Positions 7,337 through 17,275 of a stretch of 64,000 nucleotides of DNA are shown here, one piece after another (the first letter of the stretch is position 1; each line of letters starts with the position of its first letter). The stretch is from Variovorax sp. ZS18.2.2. Its GTDB lineage: Bacteria; Pseudomonadota; Gammaproteobacteria; Burkholderiales; Burkholderiaceae_C. The notes under the pieces were generated by a model. That model worked only from the letters and a program-made list of their open reading frames with translations, ran no database searches and was not told where the DNA came from. The DNA is taken from assembly GCF_024701975.1 (NCBI RefSeq), contig NZ_JANLNM010000008.1, positions 248,001-312,000 on the forward strand, written 5' to 3'. The translations under genes and the position numbers were made by a program.

Positions 7337-8836
7337 ATGCCACCCATTTTACTGGCCGTCGACAAGACCTATCCCAAGGGGCTCATGTGGTTCCGCCGAG
7401 ACCTCCGGGTGGACGACAACGCAGCGCTCTATCGGGCCCTGCGGGCCTGCCGCCAGGTGGTCTGCGTTTTCGTGTTCGACAAGGCGATCCTGGAGGGGCT
7501 GCCCACCGCCGACCGGCGGGTCGAATTCATCCGCGAATCGCTGCTGGAGCTCCAGGCGGAACTGGGCGCGCTGAGCGGCGGGCTGATCGTGCGGCACGCC
7601 CACGCGGTGCAGGAAATTCCCGCGCTCGCGAGCGACCTTGGCGTGCAGGCCGTGTTCGCCAACCGCGACGACGAACCCGATGCGCTGGAGCGCGATGCCC
7701 GGGTGCTCGGCGCGCTGGCCAACGCGGGCATCGCCTTCCACACCTACAAGGACTCGACCGTCTTCGACCGCGACGAGGTGATGACCAAGACCGGCCAGCC
7801 CTACACGGTGTTCACGCCCTACAAGCGGGCCTGGCTCGCGAAGGTGGATTCGTTCTTCCTGAAGCCCTACCCGGTGCGCGGCCACGCCGATGCGCTGGTC
7901 CCGCCGCCGCAGGCCTACCGGGAGCCGATGCCGTCGCTGGGCGAACTCGGCTTCGAGAAGACCAACCTCGGGACACTGGAGATCCCGACCGGCTCGCTCG
8001 GTGCCGGCGTGCTGTTCGAGGATTTCTTCGAGCGCATCGACCGCTACGACGAAGCGCGCAACTTTCCCGCGGTGCGCGGCCCCAGCTACATGGGCGTTCA
8101 CCTGCGCTTTGGCACGGTGTCGATTCGCCAGGTGGCGAGCGTGGCGCACCAGCTCTCGCTGCAGGGCAATGCGGGCGCGGCGACATGGCTGAGCGAGCTG
8201 ATCTGGCGCGACTTCTACTTCCAGATCCTCACGCACTTCCCGCACGTCCACAAAGACGGCGAATCGAAGAGCTTTCGCCCCGAGTACGACAAGATCCAGT
8301 GGCACCACGGCAAGCATGCCGACCAGCTCTTCGATGCCTGGTGCGAGGGCCGCACCGGCTACCCGCTGGTCGATGCGGCCATGCTGCAGATCAACCAGAG
8401 CGGCTACATGCACAACCGCCTGCGCATGGTGGTGGCGAGCTTTCTGTGCAAGGACCTGGGGCTGGACTGGCGCCGGGGCGAGCGCTACTTCGCGCTGCAC
8501 CTGAACGACTTCGAGCTGGCCTCCAACAACGGCGGCTGGCAGTGGGCGAGCTCCAGCGGCTGCGATGCGCAGCCCTACTTCCGCATCTTCAATCCGGTGA
8601 CGCAGAGCGAGCGCTTCGACCCCGAGGGCAAGTTCATCCGCCGCTACCTGCCGCAGCTCGCGGGTCTGTCGAACGCGGCGATCCATGCGCCGTGGATGGC
8701 GTCGCCGGTGGAGCTGGAGGCCGCGGGCATCCAGCTCGGCGAGACCTATCCGCATCCCGTGGTGGACCATGCCGAGGCGCGCGAGAAGACGCTGCAGCGC
8801 TACGGCGTGGCGCGGGCCAAGGCGCTGCAGAAATAG
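7337..8836 (+). CDS. phr: Deoxyribodipyrimidine photolyase
   Basis: 499 residues from ATG 7337. A second start at 7385 (MWFRRDLRVDDN) has AAGGGG upstream and matches the usual photolyase N-terminus better. The enzyme uses light and FADH to split cyclobutane pyrimidine dimers. The alpha/beta antenna domain covers the first third (KGLMWFRRDLRVDDNAALY). The helical FAD domain holds TWLSELIWRDFY, the stretch around MHNRLRMVVASFLCKDL, and NNGGWQWASSSGCDAQPYF near residue 400, all typical of class I CPD photolyases. It is divergent from algH and ends in a clear terminator. Confidence 0.95.
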   Translation: MPPILLAVDKTYPKGLMWFRRDLRVDDNAALYRALRACRQVVCVFVFDKAILEGLPTADRRVEFIRESLLELQAELGALSGGLIVRHAHAVQEIPALASDLGVQAVFANRDDEPDALERDARVLGALANAGIAFHTYKDSTVFDRDEVMTKTGQPYTVFTPYKRAWLAKVDSFFLKPYPVRGHADALVPPPQAYREPMPSLGELGFEKTNLGTLEIPTGSLGAGVLFEDFFERIDRYDEARNFPAVRGPSYMGVHLRFGTVSIRQVASVAHQLSLQGNAGAATWLSELIWRDFYFQILTHFPHVHKDGESKSFRPEYDKIQWHHGKHADQLFDAWCEGRTGYPLVDAAMLQINQSGYMHNRLRMVVASFLCKDLGLDWRRGERYFALHLNDFELASNNGGWQWASSSGCDAQPYFRIFNPVTQSERFDPEGKFIRRYLPQLAGLSNAAIHAPWMASPVELEAAGIQLGETYPHPVVDHAEAREKTLQRYGVARAKALQK

Positions 8837-8837
8837 A

Positions 8838-8861
8838 AAAGGCCCCGAAGGGCCTTTCTTT
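8838..8861 (+). terminator. Rho-independent terminator between convergent phr and pilL
   Basis: Stem AAAGGCCC / GGGCCTTT (8838-8845, 8850-8857) with a CGAA tetraloop, followed by a T-rich stretch. The near-symmetric sequence may serve both converging transcripts. Confidence 0.85.
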
Positions 8862-8880
8862 GGATGAGCGCCGGAGCGCG

Positions 8881-11800
8881 TCAAGCTGCAGCTGCCAGCG
8901 TCGGCTCCGTGGTGTACGCACGCACCAGGCGCAGCAGTTCCTCTTCCGAGTACGGCTTGCCCAGGTAGTGGTTCACGCCCAGCGTGCGCGCGTAGTCGCG
9001 GTGCTTCTCGGCGATGCGCGAGGTGATCATGATGATCGGCAGCTCGGCCAGTGCGGCATCGGCGCGGATGTTGCGGGCCAGGTCGAAGCCGTCCATGCGC
9101 GGCATCTCGATGTCCGACAGCACCACCGACGGACGCTCCTGCTGCAGCCGTTCGAGCGCCTGCAGGCCGTCGGCCGCGAGCGACACGCGATAGCCTTCGC
9201 GCTGCAGCAGGCGCTGCGTGACGCGGCGCACGGTGATGGAGTCGTCCACCACCAGCACCAGCGGCACCTGCGGCGCCACCGGGGCCAGCACCGGCATCAG
9301 CACCTGGGGTGCGTCCTGGTCGGCCGTGTCCGAAGCGACATGCGCCGGCACCACGAGCGCGGCGGCCTGGCGCTGGCGCGCCTGTTCGCCGTGCACTGCC
9401 GCGAGCGCCACCGGGTTGTAGATCAGCGCCACCGCGCCCGAGGCCAGCACCGAGATGCCGGCCAGACCGGGCAGACGCGCGAGCTGCGGGCCGAGGTTCT
9501 TGACCACGACTTCCTGGTTGCCCAGCACTTCGTCCACGTGCAGCGCGACGCGCTGTGCCGCGCTTCGCACGATCACGAGGGTGTTGTTCTTGGCACCGGC
9601 ATGCCCGCTGCGGGCCGAGGCCTGCAACAGTGCGCCGGCCCAATAGAACGGCACCTGTTCGCTGCCGAACGGATGGCTGTTGTGCAGGTAGGCCGCTTCC
9701 AGGTCGGTACCGGCCACGCGTTGCACCAGCTCCACCAGATTCGACGGCACGCCGATCGACACCTCGCCGGCGCGCAGCATCACCACGTGCGTCACGGCGG
9801 TGGTCAGCGGCAGCACCAGCTTGAAGGTGGTGCCCTGGCCGGCCGTGCTGTGCGTTTCGATGCGGCCGCCGAGCGCCGAGATCTGCGCGCGCACCACGTC
9901 CATGCCGATGCCGCGTCCGGACAGCTCGGAGACTTGTCCGGCCGTCGAGAAGCCGGGCTTGAAGATCAGTTCGGTGGCTTCTTCGGGCGTGAGTTCCTTG
10001 TCGTCGGCCAGCAGGCCGAGGGCGCGGGCGCGCTCGGCGATGCGCTTCTGGTCGAGGCCGGCGCCGTCATCGCGGAAGCTCACCGAGACGTCGTTGCCTT
10101 CGTGGTGCAGGTCGATGACGATGAGGCCGCTGGCCTCCTTGCCGGCCTTCTCGCGCGCCGCCGAATCCTCGATGCCGTGCGCCACGCAGTTGCGCAGCAG
10201 ATGCTCGAAGGCGGGCGTCATCCGGTCGAGCACGCCACGGTCCATTTCGATGGAGCCGCCGACGATGTCCAGGCGCACCTGCTTGCCGGTGTCCTTCGAC
10301 GCCTGGCGCACCACGCGGTAGAGGCGGTCGGAAATGCCTTCGAACTCCACCATGCGCGTGCGCAGCAGGCCGCGCTGCAGTTCTCGGGTCTGGCGGGCCT
10401 GGACGCTCAGGTCGTCTTCCGTCGCCTGCACCGTCTTTTGCAGCGTGCGCTGCACGGTGGCCACGTCGTTCACCGACTCGGCCATCATGCGGGTGAGTTC
10501 CTGCACGCGGGTGAAGCGGTCGAACTCGAGCGGGTCGAAGCTCTGCTGCGAGTCCTTGGCTTGCGCCAGGCGCGACTGCATCTGGCTTTCGGCCTGCACT
10601 TCGATGTCGCGCAGCTGCTGGCGCAGGCGGTCCAGGTTGCCCGTGAGGTCGGAGAGCGATCCGCGCAGCTGGCCGAGTTCGGCTTCGAGGCGCGAGCGCG
10701 TGATGATGACCTCGCCGGTCTGCGCGACCAGGCGGTCGAGCAGCTGGGTGCGGATGCGCACGGCCTGGCCCGATGCGGCGCGCAGCGGCGCGAGCAAGGC
10801 GGGCGCCGGACGCGGCTGCAGCATCGTGACGGCCGGGCCGGCAGCTTCTTCCGACGCATCGGCGATTGGAGCGGCTTCTTCGTCGTTCGCCGGCACGCCG
10901 ACGTCGGCTGCCGCAACCTGGGCGACGGAAACCGCCGGCACGGGCGCAGTGACCGCGGCCACGAGCTGGGCCATTTCGACCTGCGTGGCATCGTCGGCCG
11001 CGCGCAGCGCGTCGAAGGTGGCTTGCAGGGCGTCCAGGCGGGTCAACAGCTTCTCGATGTCGGCCCGCTCCGCGCCCTGGGAGCCCAGGACTTCGATCTC
11101 GGACTCCATGCGGTGCGCGCGTTCGCCCAGGCGCATGGCGCCGGCCAGGCGCGCGCTGCCCTTGAGCGTGTGCAGCGTGCGCAGCACCGAGGCGCGCGGC
11201 GCGCTGTCGTCGGGATGGTGCGACCACTGGCGAAGCGCTTCGCCCAGCTGGGGCAGCAGGTCGGCGGCCTCTTCCTCGAAGATCGGGAACAGGTCGGCGT
11301 CGACCGCGTCGGCCAGGTCGATGGCGTCTTCGGAATCGTCCAGCGCCACGTCGGCCATGCCGTCGCTGGTGGACACGATCTGCTGGAACGGCCGGACTTC
11401 GCTGCGCACGGCGGCTTCGAGCGGCATGGGTGCCGCCGCGATGTCGCGCAGCGCCTGGAGCGTGCCTTCGGCCGGATCGCGCAGGAACCCCACAGCGAAC
11501 TGGTGCAGCAGGCGGCGCAGCTCGTCGGCCGCGGCGACCAGCACCACGCCCTGTTCACGCGAGCCGCTGCCCTGCATCTGCAGATGCTGCAGCGCCGATT
11601 CGAGCAGGCGCGCCATGCCCGAAAGGCTATGGAAGCCCACGGTGGCGGAGCTGCCGGCCAGCGAATGCGCAAGGGCAATGGTCGAGTCGGGCAGGCGTTC
11701 GTGCGATTCGAGCGCCCATTCGCCGACGTCGGTGGCCAGTTGCCTGGACCATTCGTCGGCTTCGTTGAGGTACACGTTGTAGAGCGCGATGCCGATGCGC

Positions 11801-14800
11801 AGCGGACCGATTACCTTGACCTGGTCTTCGGCGCTGGAGGAGGTGGAGAGTTCTTCTTCCACAACTTCCACGGCTTCCACCGCTTCCGTCACTTCGATGA
11901 CTTCCACCGTCTCGACGGCCTCGTGTGCGGCAACAGGCGCCGGCGTCTCTTCTTCGGCCACGATGGCCGGCAGCTCGACGGGGGCGGCGACCGCGGCCAC
12001 GGGTTCGGGCTCCGGTTGCGCCTCGAGGGTCAGTTCCAACTCGGGCAGCGCCTCCAGCGGAGGCAGGGCCATGTCGTTGGCCTTGGGCTCGTTCGCCGGC
12101 ACGGGCAGCGGATTCAGGTCCCAGGCGAAGTCGGGCAGGCTGGTGGCGGTCGGCACGGTCGCCTCGATGCCCGCTTCGGGCTCGATCTGCGCAGCGGCCG
12201 GCTCGGCGGGCGCCGGCGTCTTCGTGGGCGCCAGGAAGTCGAAGTCATCTCCGGTGGGCAGCGCCTCCAGCGGTGCGGGCGACGTGGGCTGCTTCGTCTC
12301 GAAATCGATGAAGTCGGTGGACGTGAAGTCGTCGTCCACGTCCGCGGAGACGGGCTTCTGCGGCTCCTCGAGCACGGGCAGGTCGAGGAGCGGTTCGGGC
12401 GCGACATGCACCGGGAGGTCCGGCAGGAACGACAGGTCGGGCAGCGGCGGCAGCTCGGGCTCGGCGGCAATGTGGCGGGCGGCCACGGCCAGTTGCTCGG
12501 CGTCGGCCATGCGCACCGGCGGCGGCACGGGCTCGCCGGCCATCAGCGCATCGGCCACGCGGCTGAACGGGCCTGCTTGCCAGGTGTGCAATTCGCCCGA
12601 GGCGATGGCTTCGACCCACTGGCCGAAGTCGCGCAGCGTGCGCTCGGTGGCCGACAGCATCTCCGGCGTGGCGGGACGCTGGTCGGCCAGCCAGGTGTTG
12701 AGCACCTGCTCGAGCGACCAGGCGGCATCGCCGAAGTCGGTGAGGCCGACCATGCGCGAGCTGCCTTTGAGCGTGTGGAACGCGCGGCGCAGGATGGTGA
12801 GTTCTTCGATGTCGTCCGGGTGGCCGCCCAGTTCGGTGATGGCGGCCAGGCCGTTGTGCACCACCTCGCGGGCTTCGTCCAGGAAGATGTTCTGGAGGTC
12901 GTCTTCTTCCAGCTCGGTGACCTCGGTGTCGGGCAGCGCGCCCGGTCCGGTGATCTTGGAGGTCCAGCTCGCGGCCTTGCGGCTGAATTCCTCGAGTGGC
13001 GTCGGCTTGGTCTTTTTGGCGGGCGTGGCGAGCGCGGCGAGCTTCGAGGCGATCTGGGCGTCGACTTCCTCGATGCTGAGCACGGGTTCGGCCACGGGCG
13101 CCGCGACTTCGCCTTCGTGGCTGTCGGCCGCCTGGCGGCCCATGAGCGGCTTGAGTTCGCCGGCTTCGGCGTCGAACACGAACAGGCGCTTGGCCAGCGC
13201 GGGCTGGTAGCCCAGCATGTCGATCAGGAAGCCCAGCGCGCCCAGGTTGTTGCCCAGCGCGTCGAAGCCTGCCATTTCCTCGGCGGGCGAGGTGCTGACC
13301 AGCATGGCCTCGACGTCATCGCGCATGCGCTGCACGGTGAGCGCGGCCTGGTCGAGGCCAAGCACGGAGAACACGCCGCGCATCTGCATGAGCTGCGTCG
13401 GCACGGTGCGCAGCAGGCCCTTTTCGGCGGGGCGGCGGAAGTACTGGTCGAGCGACTTCTCGAGTTCGCTCAGGTGGCTGCGCAGTTCGTCGACCACGGT
13501 GCCCATGGTCTGGCGGTCGCTCACGCGGCGGTACAGGTCTTCCATCCACGGCTCGAGCGGCTCGGAATGGCCGCCCGCGCGCACGCGTTCGATGCGGCCC
13601 GCGAGCTGCAGCGTGCGGGAGGTGAGCTGCGGATCGCTCGGATCGAGGTCTTCGAGCGCGGCTTCCAGATACAGCACGGAGGTGGCGACTTCCATCGCCA
13701 GTTCGGTGTCGGGCGACTGGCCCGACTTCACGGAAGCCTCGACGGCATGTGACAGCGCCTGGACCATCGGCAGGCTCGGCGGATGCAGCTTCTGCAGCGA
13801 TTCGCCCAGCTGCGCGAAGGTGTCGGCCACCTGGCGCGTGCGGGTGATGTCGCCGCCCGAGAGCGCCGACCACATTTCCTTGGCGGTCTCGATGCGCTTG
13901 CGGGCCTGCGTGAGCACCAGCGGATCGAAGCGGCCGAACTGCTCGACGGTGTAGTCGATGTGCTGCTCGTGGGCCACGCCCCAGGCGCTGCGCACGGTGC
14001 GCAGCGTGGCGGCCTCGTCGCGGGCGGTGGGCACGGCCTGCGCACAGAAGAACAGAAGGTCCTGGCCGAGACGGTCGGACACCAGGCTGTCGCCGCGCGC
14101 CAGCGTGGCGTACTGCAGCAGCACGCGCGTGGCGGCGCGCTTCACATACGCGTCGGCGGGAATCAGGCCGAGCGACAGGGCTTCGAAGAAGCCCGCGGCC
14201 AGCGTCCAGAAACTGGCGACGCGGGGCAGCAGCGCACCGCGCCCGAGCCCCAGGCACAGGCCCTGCAGGCGCTGGGCGGCCTGCATGTCGCCGGCCTTGA
14301 CCAGTTGCAGCACCTCGCGGTCGAGCCGCGAGCGGACGGACGGGTCATAGGCGATGGCGGCCTGCGTGAGCGCGGGCTTGATCTCGACCCAGCGCCAGGC
14401 AGTGCTCCAGAGATCGGCCGGATGGACGCGCTCGTTGCCGACCAGTTCCAGCACATCGCGGTATTGGGGAAAGAGCGCAACCGACGACACGGGCTTGCCG
14501 GCCAGCAGCGCGCTGAGGAAATCGGTGACGGCGAAGCCGGCGCGCTCGATCTTGAGCACGGCGCTGTCGGTGCAGCGCTGCGGTTCGGCAATGAAGCCCT
14601 GCACCGCGAATTCGATGGCGCCGAGCACCAGCGCAGGCGAGGAATGCCCCACCATCTGCAGCGCGCCGACGGCCTGGTGCAGTTGCTGGCGGGCCATCTG
14701 CAGCGGGCCGCTCTCGGGCTCCGTTGCACCGCCCACGTCGCGCACGAAGCGCCGCAACGACTTGCCCACACCGTCGAGGGATTTCTGGATTTCTCCCAGC

Positions 14801-14880
14801 ACCCAGGCCAACGGCCCGAGGTCTTCGGTGGCCGGCAGGTTGCCGGCGATGGGGGCCGTGGCAGGGGTTTGAATCGACAC
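8881..14880 (-). CDS. pilL: Pil-Chp hybrid histidine kinase (PilL/ChpA)
   Basis: 1999 residues from GTG 14880. It is the kinase of the type IV pilus chemosensory system controlling twitching. An N-terminal helical region without obvious phosphosites is followed by three Hpt-like modules: FHTLKGSSRM (H702), AHSLAGSSATV (H1072) and LHTLKGSARL (H1237). Long acidic/Pro/Ala linkers separate them (about 800-1000). Next come the CheA dimerisation region, HATPase (HLLRNCVAHGIED near 1560, DDGAGLD near 1604, GRGIGMD near 1656), a CheW-like domain, and a receiver with VLVVDDS and phosphoacceptor D1923 (SDIEMPRMDG). The middle Hpt has LAGSS in place of LKGSS. It is last in pilG-H-I-J-L, 34 bases after pilJ. 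Confidence 0.95.
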   Translation of the reverse strand: MSIQTPATAPIAGNLPATEDLGPLAWVLGEIQKSLDGVGKSLRRFVRDVGGATEPESGPLQMARQQLHQAVGALQMVGHSSPALVLGAIEFAVQGFIAEPQRCTDSAVLKIERAGFAVTDFLSALLAGKPVSSVALFPQYRDVLELVGNERVHPADLWSTAWRWVEIKPALTQAAIAYDPSVRSRLDREVLQLVKAGDMQAAQRLQGLCLGLGRGALLPRVASFWTLAAGFFEALSLGLIPADAYVKRAATRVLLQYATLARGDSLVSDRLGQDLLFFCAQAVPTARDEAATLRTVRSAWGVAHEQHIDYTVEQFGRFDPLVLTQARKRIETAKEMWSALSGGDITRTRQVADTFAQLGESLQKLHPPSLPMVQALSHAVEASVKSGQSPDTELAMEVATSVLYLEAALEDLDPSDPQLTSRTLQLAGRIERVRAGGHSEPLEPWMEDLYRRVSDRQTMGTVVDELRSHLSELEKSLDQYFRRPAEKGLLRTVPTQLMQMRGVFSVLGLDQAALTVQRMRDDVEAMLVSTSPAEEMAGFDALGNNLGALGFLIDMLGYQPALAKRLFVFDAEAGELKPLMGRQAADSHEGEVAAPVAEPVLSIEEVDAQIASKLAALATPAKKTKPTPLEEFSRKAASWTSKITGPGALPDTEVTELEEDDLQNIFLDEAREVVHNGLAAITELGGHPDDIEELTILRRAFHTLKGSSRMVGLTDFGDAAWSLEQVLNTWLADQRPATPEMLSATERTLRDFGQWVEAIASGELHTWQAGPFSRVADALMAGEPVPPPVRMADAEQLAVAARHIAAEPELPPLPDLSFLPDLPVHVAPEPLLDLPVLEEPQKPVSADVDDDFTSTDFIDFETKQPTSPAPLEALPTGDDFDFLAPTKTPAPAEPAAAQIEPEAGIEATVPTATSLPDFAWDLNPLPVPANEPKANDMALPPLEALPELELTLEAQPEPEPVAAVAAPVELPAIVAEEETPAPVAAHEAVETVEVIEVTEAVEAVEVVEEELSTSSSAEDQVKVIGPLRIGIALYNVYLNEADEWSRQLATDVGEWALESHERLPDSTIALAHSLAGSSATVGFHSLSGMARLLESALQHLQMQGSGSREQGVVLVAAADELRRLLHQFAVGFLRDPAEGTLQALRDIAAAPMPLEAAVRSEVRPFQQIVSTSDGMADVALDDSEDAIDLADAVDADLFPIFEEEAADLLPQLGEALRQWSHHPDDSAPRASVLRTLHTLKGSARLAGAMRLGERAHRMESEIEVLGSQGAERADIEKLLTRLDALQATFDALRAADDATQVEMAQLVAAVTAPVPAVSVAQVAAADVGVPANDEEAAPIADASEEAAGPAVTMLQPRPAPALLAPLRAASGQAVRIRTQLLDRLVAQTGEVIITRSRLEAELGQLRGSLSDLTGNLDRLRQQLRDIEVQAESQMQSRLAQAKDSQQSFDPLEFDRFTRVQELTRMMAESVNDVATVQRTLQKTVQATEDDLSVQARQTRELQRGLLRTRMVEFEGISDRLYRVVRQASKDTGKQVRLDIVGGSIEMDRGVLDRMTPAFEHLLRNCVAHGIEDSAAREKAGKEASGLIVIDLHHEGNDVSVSFRDDGAGLDQKRIAERARALGLLADDKELTPEEATELIFKPGFSTAGQVSELSGRGIGMDVVRAQISALGGRIETHSTAGQGTTFKLVLPLTTAVTHVVMLRAGEVSIGVPSNLVELVQRVAGTDLEAAYLHNSHPFGSEQVPFYWAGALLQASARSGHAGAKNNTLVIVRSAAQRVALHVDEVLGNQEVVVKNLGPQLARLPGLAGISVLASGAVALIYNPVALAAVHGEQARQRQAAALVVPAHVASDTADQDAPQVLMPVLAPVAPQVPLVLVVDDSITVRRVTQRLLQREGYRVSLAADGLQALERLQQERPSVVLSDIEMPRMDGFDLARNIRADAALAELPIIMITSRIAEKHRDYARTLGVNHYLGKPYSEEELLRLVRAYTTEPTLAAAA

Positions 14881-14914
14881 GTGGTTGCTCGCCGTTCTTA
14901 TCTATCTGTTGTCG

Positions 14915-17233
14915 TCAGGCAATCTTGAAACGGGCTACCGAGCGGCGCAGTTCTTCCGCCATCTGCGAGAGCTCGCGCACCTGCTGGGCCGTGGTACGCG
15001 TACCTTCTCCGGTCTGCTCGGTCACCGCAAAAATGTGCTGGATGTTGGCAGCCACCACGTTGGCCGAATCGGCTTCGCGGGAAGCGGACTGCGAAATCTG
15101 CTCGATCAGCTCGGCGAGGCGGCGGGACACCCGGTCAATCTCGGTCAGCGCGGTACCCGCGTTGTCGGACAGCTTGGCCCCTTCGACCACACCCTGCGTG
15201 GAGCGCTCCATGGCGCCCACGGCATCCTGGGTGTCGGTCTGAATCGCCTTCACCAGCGCCGAAATCTGGCGCGTGGCATCTGCGGAGCGTTCGGCCAGTC
15301 GCTGCACTTCTTCCGCCACCACCGAGAAGCCTCGACCGGCTTCACCGGCCGATGCGGCCTGGATGGCTGCGTTCAGCGCCAGCACGTTCGTCTGCTCGGT
15401 AATGTCCGAGATCAGCTCGGTGATTTCGCCAATCTCCTGCGACGACTCGCCCAGGCGCTTGATCCGCTTGGAGGTTTCCTGGATCTGGTCGCGGATGGAG
15501 TTCATACCGCCGATGGCGTTCTGCACGGCCTGCAGGCCCGACGATGCGGCTTGCAGCGACTGGCGCGCCACCGTGGCGGACTCTTGCGCCTGCGTGGACA
15601 CGCCGTTGATTCGCTCGGCCATGGTCAGCACCGACTGGCCGGTTTCGCGAATCTCGCGCAGCTGTTCGGTCGAGGCGGCGAGCAGTTCGGTCGAGGTGTT
15701 TTCCACCTGCGACGTCGTCTGCGCCACGCGGGTTGCCGTGTTCTGCACGTTGCCCACCAGCAATCGCAGTTCTTCCACCGTGTAGTTCACCGAGTCGGCG
15801 ATGGCGCCGGTGATGTCTTCGGTCACGGTCGCTTCCTGCGTCAGGTCGCCTTCGGCCACTGTCTGCAGTTCGTTCATCAGCCGAAGAATGGCGGCCTGGT
15901 TGGCGTTGTTGATGCGGCCGGCTTCTTCCGAAGTCTGCTCGGCAGCCAGACGCTCGCGTTCGGCGTTGGCGGCACGTTCGCGGCCTTCGCGCACCTGCAC
16001 GAAACCGATGGCGCCGGCCAGAGCCAGGGCGGCCAGCGACAGCACGAACAGCAACACGATCGTTCCGGCACCGAGGCCGGTGCGAGCGGAGAGCTTGTCC
16101 TGCAGGTCGCCGAGCGACTTACGCAGCGGCTCGCTGTCGGTCAGGATGGACGCCTGCGCTTCGCGCGCTGCCACCAGACCCTGCAGGTTGCCCAGAATGG
16201 CGGAAGCCTGCGTGCGCATCTGCTCGTAGGTCTTCAGGATGGCTTCGAGCTGCTGGCGCGTCTGCGGGTCCTTCGAGCCGGGAAAGCGCTGCTGCGCATT
16301 GCCGTCCAGCAGGCCGCGGGTGGTTTCCTGGAAGGTGTTCAGGTCCTTGCCCAGCAGGAACACGGCGTCGGGGTTCACACCCTCGACCGTGAAGAATTCG
16401 TTGGTCGACTTGCCGATGCGCTGCGTCAGCATCACGAGCTGGCCGGCGGCGGAAATTTCGGGCAGCGTGGCGTTCTGCTGCATCTTCAGCGACGCGACGG
16501 TTTCCGTCATTTCGAGGAGCGTGGACGACTGCTGGTTGATGTCGCGCAAGGCGGCACCCACCTGGGTCAGGATCTGGCGCTGGGCCAGCACGGCCTTGGC
16601 GCTGGTGTCGGCGCGTGCAACGAGAGGATTGATCTTGTTCATCTCCTCGTCGTACTGGTTGCCCACGCGCTCCAGACGCAAGGAGTCGTCGCCGTTGGTC
16701 AGACCCGAGACGCGGCGCGTCAGGTCGTCGGCGCTGTCCTTCACTTCGACGAACGCCGAGGCGCTGCCGACGAGGGCCTGGGAGATCGACTTCGCCAGAC
16801 GCTGCGACTGCATCAGCGACTGGCCCGTGGCCGCCACCTGCTGGGCGAGGCGTTCCGCGCGAAGAATGGCGGAGCCGGCCACCAGGAGCAGCAGCAACAC
16901 CGTGACGGCCAGCAGGATGGCCAGGATCCGCTGTTGCCTGGCCTGGCTGGAGCCCGCCCGGCCCGCGGCCGGGACGGCATCGAGCGCTGCCGCGTCGAGC
17001 GCGTCGGGGTTCTCGCCGCCGGCCGGGCCGCCGCCATCGGCGAATCCGGTGGGCGCGGGCACAGCGGCGAAGGCGCTTTCGCCCTTCCTCGCGATGCGCA
17101 CGGTTTTCTCGTCCGGAACCTGAACCGTATCGACATCGTCGAGCGATATCGAACCGGAGCCGTCGACGCGGGCCTTGTCGTTCCCGTTGCTCACGGGCAG
17201 TAATTTCTTGAACTTGTCGGCGATCGAGCTCAC
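14915..17233 (-). CDS. pilJ: Methyl-accepting chemotaxis protein PilJ
   Basis: 772 residues from GTG 17233. A cytoplasmic N-terminal tail of about 100 residues precedes the first membrane segment (ILAILLAVTVLLLLLVAGSA). A periplasmic helical region of about 260 residues follows, holding two PilJ-type sensor modules (for example GQSLMQSQRLAKSIS and AGQLVMLTQRIGKS). A second membrane segment lies near residue 390, then a HAMP region and the signalling hairpin with EQTNVLALNAAIQAASAGE at the tip. It relays surface or pilus signals to PilL through PilI. The gene stands 42 bases after pilI. Confidence 0.95.
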   Translation of the reverse strand: MSSIADKFKKLLPVSNGNDKARVDGSGSISLDDVDTVQVPDEKTVRIARKGESAFAAVPAPTGFADGGGPAGGENPDALDAAALDAVPAAGRAGSSQARQQRILAILLAVTVLLLLLVAGSAILRAERLAQQVAATGQSLMQSQRLAKSISQALVGSASAFVEVKDSADDLTRRVSGLTNGDDSLRLERVGNQYDEEMNKINPLVARADTSAKAVLAQRQILTQVGAALRDINQQSSTLLEMTETVASLKMQQNATLPEISAAGQLVMLTQRIGKSTNEFFTVEGVNPDAVFLLGKDLNTFQETTRGLLDGNAQQRFPGSKDPQTRQQLEAILKTYEQMRTQASAILGNLQGLVAAREAQASILTDSEPLRKSLGDLQDKLSARTGLGAGTIVLLFVLSLAALALAGAIGFVQVREGRERAANAERERLAAEQTSEEAGRINNANQAAILRLMNELQTVAEGDLTQEATVTEDITGAIADSVNYTVEELRLLVGNVQNTATRVAQTTSQVENTSTELLAASTEQLREIRETGQSVLTMAERINGVSTQAQESATVARQSLQAASSGLQAVQNAIGGMNSIRDQIQETSKRIKRLGESSQEIGEITELISDITEQTNVLALNAAIQAASAGEAGRGFSVVAEEVQRLAERSADATRQISALVKAIQTDTQDAVGAMERSTQGVVEGAKLSDNAGTALTEIDRVSRRLAELIEQISQSASREADSANVVAANIQHIFAVTEQTGEGTRTTAQQVRELSQMAEELRRSVARFKIA

Positions 17234-17275
17234 GGTCGGTCCTTCAGGTGGTTGCCAGTGCTGCGTGCCAAGGCA

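Noticed and set aside
7387..13752. A 2121-codon open frame on the plus strand opposite pilL
   Set aside because: It is antisense to phr-frame codons and to pilL, whose domains are unambiguous. Its translation is low-complexity Arg/Gly/His/Ala-rich, as expected from the opposite strand of GC-rich coding DNA.
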